From assembly GCF_000340215.1 (NCBI RefSeq), contig NW_006921537.1, forward strand, positions 3,846,080 through 3,910,079: a stretch of DNA of 64,000 bases. The letters run 5' to 3'. Of the stretch, positions 22,245 to 33,171 are shown piece by piece. Both the position numbers and the translations under genes were made by a program. Under the pieces are notes generated by a model. That model had not been told where the DNA came from and did not search any database. It was given only the letters and a program-made list of their open reading frames with translations. The first letter of the stretch is position 1, and the number at the start of each line of letters is the position of its first letter. The DNA comes from Pseudocercospora fijiensis CIRAD86. Lineage: Eukaryota > Ascomycota > Dothideomycetes > Mycosphaerellales > Mycosphaerellaceae.

Positions 22245-25200
22245 ATGAGCGAGCCCGGCTCCGACCAGGCCTCCAAGCCCAGCGGCAACGGGGCACCTCC
22301 CAAGCCGAAGCCGAAGCACGATGCGGAAGTTGTGCAGGACGACAGCGACAGCGACGATGACGATGAGGATGAGGATGAGGTCTGCACAGGGAGCGAGAGC
22401 GAGAGCGAGGCCGGCACCACCTCCACCGAAGAAAGTGAAGTTGCACGTGACGACGCCACGCGCGTATTGCAAGAATATCGCCGCCTTCCATCACGGCGCG
22501 TGGATCTCGTGGGCGACTATGCGGGAGACGAGCTCTTCCTCATCGAAGGCGACTCGATGTTGCGCCGGTGCTTTGATGACGACAAGCTCGACTTCGACGT
22601 GGGCCTGCAATTGCTCCATGCCGCGTGGACCGTCGAACACTTCCTCCACCAGCTCGTCAAGCGAAAATGCAACTTCCACGTGGTCTTCTTCGACAGCAAC
22701 CGGGAATTGTGCCTCCCCTCACCCCCCCAAGCCCAAGCCTGTCCCCAGCGTGCCGCACGATACTACCTCGCTCGGGCATCGATCATTCGCCATCTGCAAG
22801 CACACGTGCCCAAGATCCATCCTTCCATTGCCATCGACATCTTCTCCTCTTGGCAGTCTCCAGAATTCATCGAGTATCTGGAACACACCTCGCCGTACTT
22901 CGTGATGCTGCATGATGGTGCACAGGCAGATGAGAAGGCAGTCGAAGATGCACACGCAAACCGTCCCTGGAGCCCAGACCGCATCGCGCTTCGCCGAATG
23001 ATCGGCGCATTCGTGGAACGCGGCTTCAATATCGCCCTCGTCAACGGCCTCGAATGGCGCGACACGAAAGTCATGACCGACGTGTTGGAGTCGAGGAGAC
23101 GCACAGGCAAGGCTGATGAGTCGCCACATTCCCCACCGCAACTCTCTTTGCCGCCCACGCTTGATGTCTCCGAGTATGCGAGCAAGCTACCCTCGGCTCT
23201 CACGCAGCGTCAACGACTCGCTATTCTCACACTTGCTGTCATATCTCGCTCACGTCAGAGCTCGGGAGCGACAGCGCGATTGAGTGCTGCCTTCCTGCTA
23301 CACCTGGCCTTGCTCGCCCACACGCCCTTATCAGCACGTCGTGTGCACGTTTCCAAGCCTGACGAAGAGACAACACTGTTCATCGATACACTCTCTTCCA
23401 CAGCAGAGTCGATCTTGAACAGTGCGGCCTGGCCTGAAGCGACTGCACATGATGATGCCGACAGCGATCTGCTCGATCTCATTGACGGCCGACTGTTTTT
23501 GATCGTTGCCGCGACGAAGCCGAGCGTCTCTTCCGAAGTGAAGGCCACTTTCGACAAGCTCTTGAGCGCTTTACAAGCTGTTTCCGACGCAAGCGAGCTG
23601 GATCCTAGTACAGCTGTGGAGCGGTCGACAGAGTCCACGAGAGAGTCTCCATCGCCAGCGACAGCAAAGAGCACTGTCAGAGTCTTACCTTTCTCGAACA
23701 AGGTATTCGACCAGCACTTGGAGTCAGTCCAATTGAAGATCGACTCCGGACCAGAGGGCCCCAAGACTCTAGCTGCACGCAAGATATTCCGGGAGGTGAC
23801 GCACTGGCACAACGCGAAGAAGCCACTCGTACAAAAGAGTGTCACTGCTCCCAACACTGTGCAAGAAGCCAGGAAGAAGGCACGAGAGGACAAACGCAAC
23901 CAGCTCTTCATGGCCGAGATGAGGACATACGCAGCATCGCTCACAAACGCCATTGGCAAGTCTCTGGAACCAGAGACCGTCATTGTCGGGGTGCCGAAGC
24001 AAAACACCATCAGATCTGCGACAGAGTCACCAGCTGAGTCAGATATGTCCGACAGTGGCAGTTCCGCAAAAGGCAAGGGCAAGCCGGGCAAGAAGGGCGG
24101 CGGTGGCAAGACTGCGGCGAAGAATGCTGGCAAGCAGGCGATGCTCAATAATATCGCCGCTGCCAAAGCCAAAAAGGACGAGGGCACAGGCGACAAAATT
24201 CATGGCGCCTGGAAGGTGGCGTGTCAAGGCTTCGAGGCAGACCGGGACCCACGAGCTCGATATCGCAAAGCCAAGCAGTATCTCGCAAACATCCAGCCCG
24301 CGTGGCGAGAGATCTTCGGAACAGAGGGCGAGCTGTATCTCGTCAACTGCCTCCTGCTGTTCTGGATTGATGCTTGCCGACGCAAAGAGCAGCCGGGCCG
24401 ACAGCAGGTTGCAGCACTGATCTGGAACCACGCCAAGGTCATTGCTCAGCAGTCGCCCCTGACCAAGTCCATTTTCAAGTGCGTGGAGCTAACCGAGAAC
24501 ACTTTGAAGCTGCCGCCATTGCCTGCATACTCCGCTTCCCCGGTGGATCGAAAGTTGGCGTTCGATTTCGCATTGCCTGCGAAAGCAGAGTCGCTGGCCA
24601 TTTCCCTTCCATCGACGGAATTCCAACTGCTCGAATGCGGACCATACCTGGAGCGTAGTTTCGATTCCAAGCCTGATCCTCGTGTGGACTTCAAGCCAGA
24701 CGGCTGGCAGAGGAAGGTCCTCGACACGATCGATGCTGAGAAGAGTGCCTTTGTGGTTGCGCCAACATCTGCCGGAAAGACATTCATTTCTTTCTACGCC
24801 ATGCGGAAGGTTCTGGAGGCCGACGACGATGGTGTGCTTGTTTACGTTGCCCCGACAAAAGCTCTCGTGAACCAAATCGCTGCTGAGGTTCAAGCGCGAT
24901 ACTCGAAGAAATTCAAGTATGGTGGCAAGTCGGTCTGGGCTATCCATACACGAGACTACCGCATCAACAATCCCACAGGATGTCAGGTCCTGGTCACCGT
25001 CCCTCACGTGCTTCAAATCATGCTTTTGGCACCATCGCATGCCAACTCATGGTCGAGTAGAGTCAAGCGCATCATTTTTGACGAGATCCACTCCATCGGT
25101 CAAGCCGAAGACGGGGTTGTTTGGGAGCAGTTGCTCCTGATGGCGCCCTGCCCAATCATTGCCCTCTCAGCGACCGTTGGCAATCCGCAGGAATTTAGCG

Positions 25201-27860
25201 ACTGGCTGGCGACCACCCAACAGGCAATTGGCAAGGAGCTTGTCACGGTTCAGCATCCACACCGATACTCAGACCTTCGCAAGTACTTCTACGTGCCACC
25301 AAAGAAATTCGGCTTCCATGGTCTCCCGGATAAGAAAGCCTTCGGATCTCTTGGTCTTGAAGGCTTGACGGGGTTCAACTTTGTTCACCCGGTAGCAGGT
25401 CTGATTGACAAGTCTCGCGGCATTCCGGAGGATCTGGCACTGGAGCCCCGCGACTGCTTCACCTTGTGGAAAGCCATGACTGAAGTGCAGACGAAGGAGC
25501 ACCCTGTTCCTTCAGATCTCAACCCCAGCAAAGTCCTGCCGGAGATAATCAAGAAGGTAGACATCTTGGCGTGGGAGAAAGATCTCAAAGCCATTCTCCG
25601 CGCTTGGCTGATGGATAAGACGTCACCATACGATCAACTACTGCAAAAGCTCGAGCGAAGCTTCCGCGCTGACAAGCGAGAGGAATTGTATCGCACTTCC
25701 GAGGACAAACAGAAAGCCATACTCAAGGTGGAGTCCGTCAAGACCTCGACCCTGCCACTTCTCTGCCGATTGCACGAACAAGATGCTCTGCCTGCAATCC
25801 TGTTTAACTACGATCGTCTTCAGTGCGAGGACATCTGTCGATCTGTCGTGGAACAACTTCAGCGTGCTGAGCTGAAGCAAGTCAAGAGTGGTAAATCCTG
25901 GGAGCGGACGTTGGAGCGCTTCGAGGAGTACAAAAAGCTGAAGGCTAAGAACAACGCCAGGACAGCCAAGGCCACATCGAAGAAGACCAAGCTGCAAGGC
26001 GACGACGACGACAAGTCTTCGAAGATGGATGAGAGTCGCGAAGGTGATTTTTCCTCGAAATGGGAAGGCTTCAATCCCGATGGTCCAGCTGACGGCTATC
26101 ACTTCGCGGACTACACCAAGGTTCTCATGTCAGAGCTCGACATTTTCTTGCGACAACTTCGCAAGCGAGAAATTGCAGAGTGGCTGATTGATGCTCTGGC
26201 TAGAGGCGTTGGTGTGCATCACGCGGGTATGAATCGCAAGTATCGCCAGGTGGTCGAGATTCTCTTCCGCAAGGGCTTCCTGCGCGTGATCATCGCAACA
26301 GGAACGTTGGCTCTTGGTATCAACATGCCCTGCAAGACTGTGGTCTTCTCTAGCGACTCAGTCTTCTTGACGGCTCTCAACTATCGCCAATGTGCTGGTC
26401 GCGCTGGGCGTCGTGGCTTCGACTTGCTCGGAAATGTCGTCTTCCAGGGTGTGTCTAGGCAGAAGGTCTGCAGACTCCTCAGCTCCAGACTTCCTGATCT
26501 CAACGGTCACTTCCCAATCACGACTACGCTGGTATTGCGACTCTTTTCCCTCCTTCACGAGTCAAAAGGAGCGAAGTATGCTGTCAATGCGATCAATGCT
26601 CTCTTGTCTCAACCCAGGCTATACATGGGCGGCGCTTCCTTCAAGGACCAGACAATGCATCATCTGCGATTCTCCATCGAGTACCTGCGTCGACAGCACT
26701 TGTTGGGCTCTGATGGTGCGCCGCTGAACTTTGCTGGCCTGGTGTCGCACTTGTACTTTACGGAGAACTCGTCATTCGCATTCCACGCGCTTCTCAAGGA
26801 AGGCTACTTTCATGAGCTCTGCGCTAATATCAACAAGAACGAGAAGGATACTCTGGAAACGTTGATGATGATCCTCTCCCATCTGTTCAGCCGCATCAAG
26901 TGCCGTCAAGCAGATAAAGAGTTCCGAGAAAAGGTGATCAAGCCATCATCATCCATGGTCTTCCTACCTCCAATGCCGGAAAGCGCCAGCAACATCCTGC
27001 TCGAGCACAATAAGCAGACTCTCGACGTCTACCGAGCGTATGTGGAGACCTTCGTTGACCAGCATATCAAAGACGCAGACCGCACTCTGCCTCTCACTGG
27101 CCTTCAAGCAGGAGCCGAAGGTCCGATTCCGAGTGGCATCAACAGTCTCCCACCATCTCGCATCCGCTCCTCATTCGTTGCTCTCTCTGGCGCAGATGAT
27201 ACCTTTGACAATATTCACGACCTCTGCCAGACCGTTCGAGACGGTGTCTTCCTCGAAGAAGCCGTGATTCCACACATGAACGTTTACCCGGAGGAGATGT
27301 CAGTCCCTCTCAACGCCTACCTCCTCGATTTCTTCAAGCATGGTGACGTCCACACCATCGAAAAGGCCAACGGCATCCGCCGATCAGAAATCTGGTTCCT
27401 CCTCAACGACTTCTCCCTCGTCCTGGCCACAATCATCACTTCCCTCATGAACTTCATGAAACTCACCGAGTCCACCGATCTCGACATGCTCGAAGTGATG
27501 GGCAACATGGACGCTCACGAGGAGGCCGAAGACGACAAAGTCGCCGCCACTGAGTCCCAATCCGAGGCTTCCGGCCCCAGCATCGCAGACAGCGGTATCG
27601 CCATGACTGATCGCACGAAGCCGACCAAGTCTGCTGCTCCCACCCAGAAGCAATCTAGGAATGCGGAGAGCTGGGAGGATCTCATGGGTAGTGAGAGCGA
27701 GGAGGATGAGGATGTCGAGCAGAAGGCTGTTGAAGAGGTGGCGGAGGAACTTGCGGCGTCGTGGGATGGCGAGGGAGGTGAGGGGTTGAAGGATGTTTTG
27801 AAGGCTTTTCAAAAGTTGCATGCTGAGTTCACCGTCAAGTTCCGGGCTATGTGGGCTTGA
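22245..27860 (+). CDS. DDX60-type Ski2-like DExH-box helicase
   Basis: A single exon encodes 1871 aa. The N-terminus has an Asp/Glu run (about 30-50) and a long region typical of DDX60-like proteins. The helicase core starts near residue 820 (WQRKVLDTIDAEKSAF). It has Walker A APTSAGKT, an APTKALVNQ block, DEIH (DExH) near 943, SATVGNP, and the C-terminal VGVHHAGMNRKYRQ and QCAGRAGRRGFD motifs. The C-terminal third is the DDX60 extension, ending in an acidic tail. Human DDX60 works with RNA exosome and antiviral sensing; fungal orthologues are little studied and roles in RNA decay are inferred. A basic Lys/Gly-rich insert (about 605-640) may contact RNA. The start is the first ATG giving the acidic leader. 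Length fits the family. Confidence 0.93.
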   Translation: MSEPGSDQASKPSGNGAPPKPKPKHDAEVVQDDSDSDDDDEDEDEVCTGSESESEAGTTSTEESEVARDDATRVLQEYRRLPSRRVDLVGDYAGDELFLIEGDSMLRRCFDDDKLDFDVGLQLLHAAWTVEHFLHQLVKRKCNFHVVFFDSNRELCLPSPPQAQACPQRAARYYLARASIIRHLQAHVPKIHPSIAIDIFSSWQSPEFIEYLEHTSPYFVMLHDGAQADEKAVEDAHANRPWSPDRIALRRMIGAFVERGFNIALVNGLEWRDTKVMTDVLESRRRTGKADESPHSPPQLSLPPTLDVSEYASKLPSALTQRQRLAILTLAVISRSRQSSGATARLSAAFLLHLALLAHTPLSARRVHVSKPDEETTLFIDTLSSTAESILNSAAWPEATAHDDADSDLLDLIDGRLFLIVAATKPSVSSEVKATFDKLLSALQAVSDASELDPSTAVERSTESTRESPSPATAKSTVRVLPFSNKVFDQHLESVQLKIDSGPEGPKTLAARKIFREVTHWHNAKKPLVQKSVTAPNTVQEARKKAREDKRNQLFMAEMRTYAASLTNAIGKSLEPETVIVGVPKQNTIRSATESPAESDMSDSGSSAKGKGKPGKKGGGGKTAAKNAGKQAMLNNIAAAKAKKDEGTGDKIHGAWKVACQGFEADRDPRARYRKAKQYLANIQPAWREIFGTEGELYLVNCLLLFWIDACRRKEQPGRQQVAALIWNHAKVIAQQSPLTKSIFKCVELTENTLKLPPLPAYSASPVDRKLAFDFALPAKAESLAISLPSTEFQLLECGPYLERSFDSKPDPRVDFKPDGWQRKVLDTIDAEKSAFVVAPTSAGKTFISFYAMRKVLEADDDGVLVYVAPTKALVNQIAAEVQARYSKKFKYGGKSVWAIHTRDYRINNPTGCQVLVTVPHVLQIMLLAPSHANSWSSRVKRIIFDEIHSIGQAEDGVVWEQLLLMAPCPIIALSATVGNPQEFSDWLATTQQAIGKELVTVQHPHRYSDLRKYFYVPPKKFGFHGLPDKKAFGSLGLEGLTGFNFVHPVAGLIDKSRGIPEDLALEPRDCFTLWKAMTEVQTKEHPVPSDLNPSKVLPEIIKKVDILAWEKDLKAILRAWLMDKTSPYDQLLQKLERSFRADKREELYRTSEDKQKAILKVESVKTSTLPLLCRLHEQDALPAILFNYDRLQCEDICRSVVEQLQRAELKQVKSGKSWERTLERFEEYKKLKAKNNARTAKATSKKTKLQGDDDDKSSKMDESREGDFSSKWEGFNPDGPADGYHFADYTKVLMSELDIFLRQLRKREIAEWLIDALARGVGVHHAGMNRKYRQVVEILFRKGFLRVIIATGTLALGINMPCKTVVFSSDSVFLTALNYRQCAGRAGRRGFDLLGNVVFQGVSRQKVCRLLSSRLPDLNGHFPITTTLVLRLFSLLHESKGAKYAVNAINALLSQPRLYMGGASFKDQTMHHLRFSIEYLRRQHLLGSDGAPLNFAGLVSHLYFTENSSFAFHALLKEGYFHELCANINKNEKDTLETLMMILSHLFSRIKCRQADKEFREKVIKPSSSMVFLPPMPESASNILLEHNKQTLDVYRAYVETFVDQHIKDADRTLPLTGLQAGAEGPIPSGINSLPPSRIRSSFVALSGADDTFDNIHDLCQTVRDGVFLEEAVIPHMNVYPEEMSVPLNAYLLDFFKHGDVHTIEKANGIRRSEIWFLLNDFSLVLATIITSLMNFMKLTESTDLDMLEVMGNMDAHEEAEDDKVAATESQSEASGPSIADSGIAMTDRTKPTKSAAPTQKQSRNAESWEDLMGSESEEDEDVEQKAVEEVAEELAASWDGEGGEGLKDVLKAFQKLHAEFTVKFRAMWA

Positions 27861-28924
27861 GATTGGAGTGGAGTGGAATGGTTGCATGAGATAGAGTTAG
27901 AACAAAAAGTCTTGGTATCGCAGGCTACGTGCTTGGAACTGTTGGGCTGAGGCCTGACTTTTGCTTGGGAATTTGGCGTTCGAGGCAGCTCACCATCACA
28001 TCAACTTCTAGTAAGCTCTGTCTCTCTCTCTCTCTCTCTCTCTCCCCGTATCGATACCCCTGCCGCCGCTCAGAACAAGTGTTGCACATCTACCTTGTTC
28101 GTTCTTTACCGATTGATCCGATCCGATCTGCCTCATATATACCCCTGCGAGGCTGGCTGGCTGTTTGGAATGTGACGACGCAGGCTCAGACATGGAATTT
28201 CAGGAGAGAGAGAGATGAAGACGCGGCGCGCTTGGAAGGAGAAAAAAAAAAGGAGCTCTTTCTTTCTTGTTCATCAATGTCGTTTTGGAATCATCTTGTG
28301 GGAGATTGATTCTTTGCCAGCCAAACCACGAGGACCAAAAAAATCAGTATCCATGAGAAAGGCATGCATGCATCATCGACTGCCCTTTTTTTTTTGACCA
28401 GCCAGCTTTACGTGGAGCTAGCCGTATGTGTGTGTATTGAGCAACGTTGCTCAATATGTATTGATATGATCACGGCAGGAAGGCCTGCCTCTGGACGAAG
28501 TGGAGGCATTCGGGTTGCATTCGAAGTGTGCTAGAGAAGACGTATGGCCACGACTTACTTTCCGGGCTGCGGGAATGCATTCCTAGCTTTTAGGCGAGCC
28601 CGGTCAGGATTTCGAACGAAGTGGAATGAATGAATCCTCGGGCGGGCGTGGACTGCGAGATTGAGAGATCTTGATCCGGAGGAGAGGAATCGTGCGCCTT
28701 CGAGTGGATGGGTGAGCAAAAGTGGGCTTCTGGGAATTGGAGTACGTGCGGGCCGGTTGTCGCTGGCCACATACGTTGGAGTCTTGGCGTGAGTAGCTGC
28801 ATCCTGATGATCGCAAGGTGATGCGGTTTGTTGTTGATCGTCTGTCTGATGAAGTGTGTGTGTGTGCATGTGACCCAGTGATCGATCCTTGCGGCCGAAG
28901 AAGTGGGGACGCATTGATATGCGC
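27861..28924. other. Gene-free spacer with CT microsatellite
   Basis: About 1.06 kb with no supported gene. A perfect CT repeat lies at 28021-28045, and A- and T-runs occur near 28243 and 28386. A minus-strand ORF at 28555-28914 is His/Arg/Pro-rich and lacks domains. Confidence 0.4.
28021..28045. repeat. CT dinucleotide microsatellite
   Basis: An uninterrupted TC/CT tract of about 25 bp, followed by CCCC. Simple sequence repeat in an intergenic region. Confidence 0.95.
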
Positions 28925-29308
28925 TCAGGTTTCCCGTGCCCATTTTTTTCGCTTGCCTCCCCAGCGCAGAGGCTTCGTAGCAGGGTTCAGGCTAATATTG
29001 CACGATCGGTGCACGATTTCTATGGTATCAGGGTAAAGCCTCCAGGGATCGCCACTCACAACGAATAACCAAGATGGTTGGGTGAATATGGGAGAGATCA
29101 GACTTGCATCCTGGAGTAGGAACATCTTTTTCTGCATCCTTTTGGAGCCTAAGATGGACAGCTGCCAGAGCTTACACACCCTCTGTGCACGGAAGACGTC
29201 GAACATGTCTGCTTGAAGGAGGATAGCCTCGAGTGGCTCGGCTGTTCCAAATACTGCGGCAACAGCTGCGGCAGCTGGCGATGTTGATGCTGGGCCTGAA
29301 GTAGACAT
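28925..29308 (-). CDS. F-box-like short protein
   Basis: A 127-aa frame. After an Ala/Ser-rich start, residues about 18-62 (VFGTAEPLEAILLQADMFDV through QRVCKLWQLSI) match the fungal F-box-like pattern: a leucine-rich first helix, then LRxQRVCKxW, then a segment ending in QKKMF. Such proteins bind Skp1 in SCF ubiquitin ligases and choose substrates with the C-terminal part. Here the C-terminal part is only about 65 residues and ends in a basic tail, so the gene may be truncated or a fragment. It follows the DUF3176 pseudogene on the same strand. The F-box call rests on pattern only. Confidence 0.6.
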   Translation of the reverse strand: MSTSGPASTSPAAAAVAAVFGTAEPLEAILLQADMFDVFRAQRVCKLWQLSILGSKRMQKKMFLLQDASLISPIFTQPSWLFVVSGDPWRLYPDTIEIVHRSCNISLNPATKPLRWGGKRKKWARET

Positions 29309-29496
29309 TGTTGATTTTGCGAGTGCGAGGTGTTCCAGAAAGTTGAAGAGCGCGCGAGATGCACGATATATCAGACATTATCAGATCCTCTTTGTGCCTA
29401 ATCGCAAAGGATACGAGGGTCGGCGTGTGTCTGAACAGGAGGTTGTAGGCTCGACAAGCAAAGGCTGAGATCATCCTGCTGTGTCTGAGATGCCGA

Positions 29497-31067
29497 CCCC
29501 ACTGGATATGGACGTAAGACACCATAATCAGAGTTCTGCCAGTTGCCATGTTCGCATCTCGTCTGCCCCGAGCTACCAAAGCGCTGCCACGGAACGTCTT
29601 AGTGATTGCTCTCGCAGCGTTGTCAGCTGCGCATCGAAGATGATCAGTTTGATTGGTACATCCCGAAATATTGCCGTAGAAGATCGATCCAATGATGTCC
29701 TGCGCGGTGTTTTCTCCAATGATCATGAGTGCGGGCGAGGTGACGGACACGCTTCCAGGAAAGATGGCCGAAAGCAAGTCATGCAAGGACGAAAATGCAC
29801 TGGAAGAGAGTCCGAAAGTGGCACCAGGCCGCATTCCCTGATCTTTGCCCCACGGCGGTCTGATCTCCAACCTCCGCCACCCAGTTGGCGAGTCAGGGTT
29901 GAGAGTCTCCCAATCTTCAGGCATAGGTAGACGCGTTGAGTTGCAGTACCAGGCGATTGATCGTTCGACATAGTCTCCAGCCACCACTGAAGCTTGAAGA
30001 CTTTGAACGCACAACTCGAACAGACATTCTGTGGCAATGATGATGGAAGTGTTCGATATACTGGTTCCATATGCTAAGGCGGTGGCATCCTGGTTGCTGC
30101 CTTCTGCCATCAGCATTCGCACCGCTCTGAAATCACCGTTTTCGTGCACGAGGCCGACCGTTTGACGTGCTGATATTCATAATAACGTCCTTGGCACTAG
30201 GGTATTTGTTGTAGGTGAGGCTAGGCATCATCCCAGGAGGGCCAAGATCGCATGTTTCCTCGCTTGAGCCCGCGAAAGGCGCAGTGCAGTTCCTACGCAG
30301 CAGGTGAGAGAAGCTTTTGCAGCTAGGCCGAACAGCTAGAGTTGCGACAGGATCCCAAGTACAATTGCCACTCTCACAGACATACTGCGGTAGGGACCAT
30401 GCTTGAGACTCGTCCATGTTGATTAGAGAGTTGTAGACAATCGACTTCATGACTGGATCTACGTGATAAACTGCTCACCCGTCAGTCGTTGCTTTATTGA
30501 GGGAGACATGCAGATTACTCACGGTACGATGCACCGAGTTGCGATGCACTCATCGGGATTCCTGTTGAACCGTAATCTGAAGCATTCGAGACAAACGCAG
30601 GTACAGTGGCATTCACCACTAAGGTGCGTAATGAATGAGGTTCTGTATGAAGGGATCGAAGCCGAGCGCCAGCAGAGTTGCAATTGCAGCCAACGCCGCC
30701 AAGTGCCTATGCAAGTCAGCATGTTCCTTTCTGCGCCAGTCGAAAAGGCATTGTACCTTCCTGGCTGCTCGAATAGCAGTATAAGGCTCCCCATAAGCCC
30801 TCTGCTTGCGGAATGAAACGTTTGCAGGTCTGACATGGCCCGCTCTTTCTCTGCCATCCATGTCCACTTGAGTTGCGACAGCCCACGTGAGACGGGAATC
30901 AAGACCATGGCTTTTGCTAGAGTACTGAGCCATGATAAGAGTGTATTAAGAGACACTGTTGCCCATTCAGGTTGTGGCGCATTGTCGAAATGGCTGAGAA
31001 TTATAGCGATTGCAATCAAAGTCGCGCCAAGAGTCCTGGCGATTAAGTTGCAGACAGGCGCTAGCAT
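29497..31067 (-). pseudogene. DUF3176 fungal membrane protein, frameshifted
   Basis: Pieces of a DUF3176 family protein appear in order on the minus strand. From 31067 come two early membrane helices, then SQLKWTWM and the SASRGLMGSL block. Introns 30756-30707 (GTACAA) and 30522-30471 (GTGAGT) restore family sequence. The extracellular Cys-rich part follows (YVCESGNCTWDPVATLAV). Two reading-frame shifts break it: near 30620-30626, just after FDPFIQNLIHY, and near 30155, before VHENGDFRAVRM. No GT-AG intron can bridge either. The end decays after SYVHIQWG (about 29500), where the last transmembrane helix should be. It is probably inactive, although base errors at both sites could mimic this. 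Family function is unknown. Confidence 0.6.
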
Positions 31068-31357
31068 ATCAAAGCACGCTGCAGATTGTGGTCCTCAGCT
31101 GCAAATACCCTGTGCTATGAATGGGCGTGCTAGAACAGCCGAAGACGAACTTGCGTTGGTGAATCCTCTCGTCATCTCGTGCCACCTCGCTAAAGCTCTG
31201 CACGTGGTCGCACGAGCTTTTTTGGGAGTCAGCTGAAAGAAGGATTGCCGCAATCCTTGTAAGCGGACGACGGCGCTCGATGAACGTAGGGCTGATTGCA
31301 ACGATGATGCTCCAGCTTTTGTGCCTAGATTTCGATACAAATCGCGAAGGTCTTGGG

Positions 31358-32840
31358 TTACTGTGAAGCCTTGACATCGTACTCCACATCTGTGCGAATC
31401 ACATATTTCGCACCCTCAGTAACACCAGTGCCTTCGTGCAAAAGCGCTCCCTTAGCCTCGCCGTGAGGGAAGACAGCGACACTGCCCATGATTGGCTTGA
31501 CAGGATAGGCATTGATGATACCTTCTTCCACGCTCGGGATGAAGAAGGTCGTCTCGCCTCCTTTGAAATCGTCATTGAGGTAGATTAAGAAAGTGAACAA
31601 GCTCGACTGCTTTGCATCGGACGGCGAAGAGTCGTATTGGTAGGCATCCGTAACAGGATCGATGCCTGAGGGTGGCCAAGCACCATCAATATGGCAGCGA
31701 TACTCAGCGCCGGGGACGTAGCGATACACGCGGAATCTACGATTTATGCCACGCACTTTCCTGCCGGAAACGGAGTCTGGAACAAAAGCCTTGACTCGTT
31801 GCCAAAGCTTGTCGTGAAAAGACTGATCGACTATCCAGTAGAAGTTGTGGGCCAGTATGCTGGTTTCTGATCCGTCATCCCGGATTGGCGCGTCTGGTAT
31901 AAATTCTATTGATTCGCCAGCTGCAACGATCGATCGACACTCTTCTGGCGAGAGGACGTCTTGTATGAGGCGGAGGTCGGACAACACCGGATGCTGATGG
32001 CATTTAGCTTGTGGCGGATTGCTCAGAAGAACCGTGTCGTCCTTGGAGGCATACAGGATTGCTGGATGCATGTTCGGTGGCTTTCGCCGAGGACCAGGTG
32101 TATTTTCCAATATTCGGAAAGAGTCCTTGATGTTTGATGGGTTTGATTTGAAGATGCTCTTGTCGGCAATGCTCGCCAGCAGCTGCTGTGATGGCTCTTT
32201 CGCTGTTCTCAAGTCCCATGTCGATTGAAGCGCGATGGGGCCCAACCGCTTAGCACTCCCAGAACGCGTCGAATCTGTCGGCCCAGTAACCCTCAGAACT
32301 GCATCGACCACTCTTAGCAATGCTGAATTGTTAGCATATCTCCCATTGTTGACTTTGCCAAGATCTCGGTCTTGATGTGACAGTCCGGACACCACATCTA
32401 TGCTTCGAATCCAGCGGCAAAGAGCGCCCAAAGTGGGAGTTTCTTGACGGATGCGCATTTCTGAAAGCAGAATCAAGGCATCGGTATATTTCGCATCTGT
32501 GAGCGCGGCAGATATGCGTGAAGTAAGGCTATTGCCCTCTGGAGATGTGCCTTAGCAATAGGGCTAGTATTCAAGCCCGGCCACCAAGCTTACCAGCTGC
32601 ATTCACCCCAGTCGTACATGCTTTCCTGAACTCGAACACTGCTGTTCTCAAGTCTTTGCATGCTTTGGACTTGATGATGGATGGGTGCTCCGCCAATGTC
32701 TGCAGTGTCTCAACCACAATCTCGACATCTTCTGGAGCCACCACCGAGTATGGAGACTCTATAGTCTCTGCGGGCAGAGCCTGCTTTTTGAAAGCGGCCA
32801 TAACCGCCTGCTGCTGATTGTTGCGCTTTCTTTTGCCCAT
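31358..32840 (-). CDS. Prolyl-4-hydroxylase-like 2-oxoglutarate/Fe(II) oxygenase
   Basis: Exons 32840-32594 and 32538-31358 give 475 aa; the 55-nt intron has a GTAAGC donor and a TGCTAAG branch. The N-terminal half (1-250) is basic at the start (MGKRKRNNQQQ) and helical, without a known domain. The C-terminal half is a P4Hc domain. Iron ligands are His and Asp in RCHIDGAW and a distal His in LLHEGTGV, with the 2-oxoglutarate-binding Arg in KYVIRTDVEY. YLNDDFKGGETTFF is also typical. No signal peptide is seen, so a cytosolic or nuclear protein hydroxylase is more likely than a collagen-type ER enzyme. The target is unknown. Confidence 0.88.
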
Positions 32841-33171
32841 TTTTGGGCTTGATGGGAAGAAAGTTGTAGCAACTGTTAGGGCTGTCGTTATTCTCTGTCG
32901 GTGAATTGAGTTTCAGGACTTTTTGAAGGACCGTGCGTCATGTCTTGGCAGGAACAGCGTCTGGACTCATAGGCAGATTATGGTCACTGTTGCACGTCGA
33001 TGAGAGCCTTCATGAAAACGAGAGTCAAGTGGCCCGGTAGACTGCTTGAGATTGAGCAGCATGCAATTCCACATCGAGTTGTACATTCTTCAAGGCAGAA
33101 CGCTTGCACAATGAGCAGGAAATCAGCATCACGTTGGCAATTTACCACATGAACGCTCATCACAAACCTCC
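32841..33171. other. Spacer between the oxygenase and COQ9
   Basis: Both neighbours are minus-strand genes. The stretch holds the oxygenase promoter and the COQ9 3' UTR, and nothing else was recognised. Confidence 0.45.
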
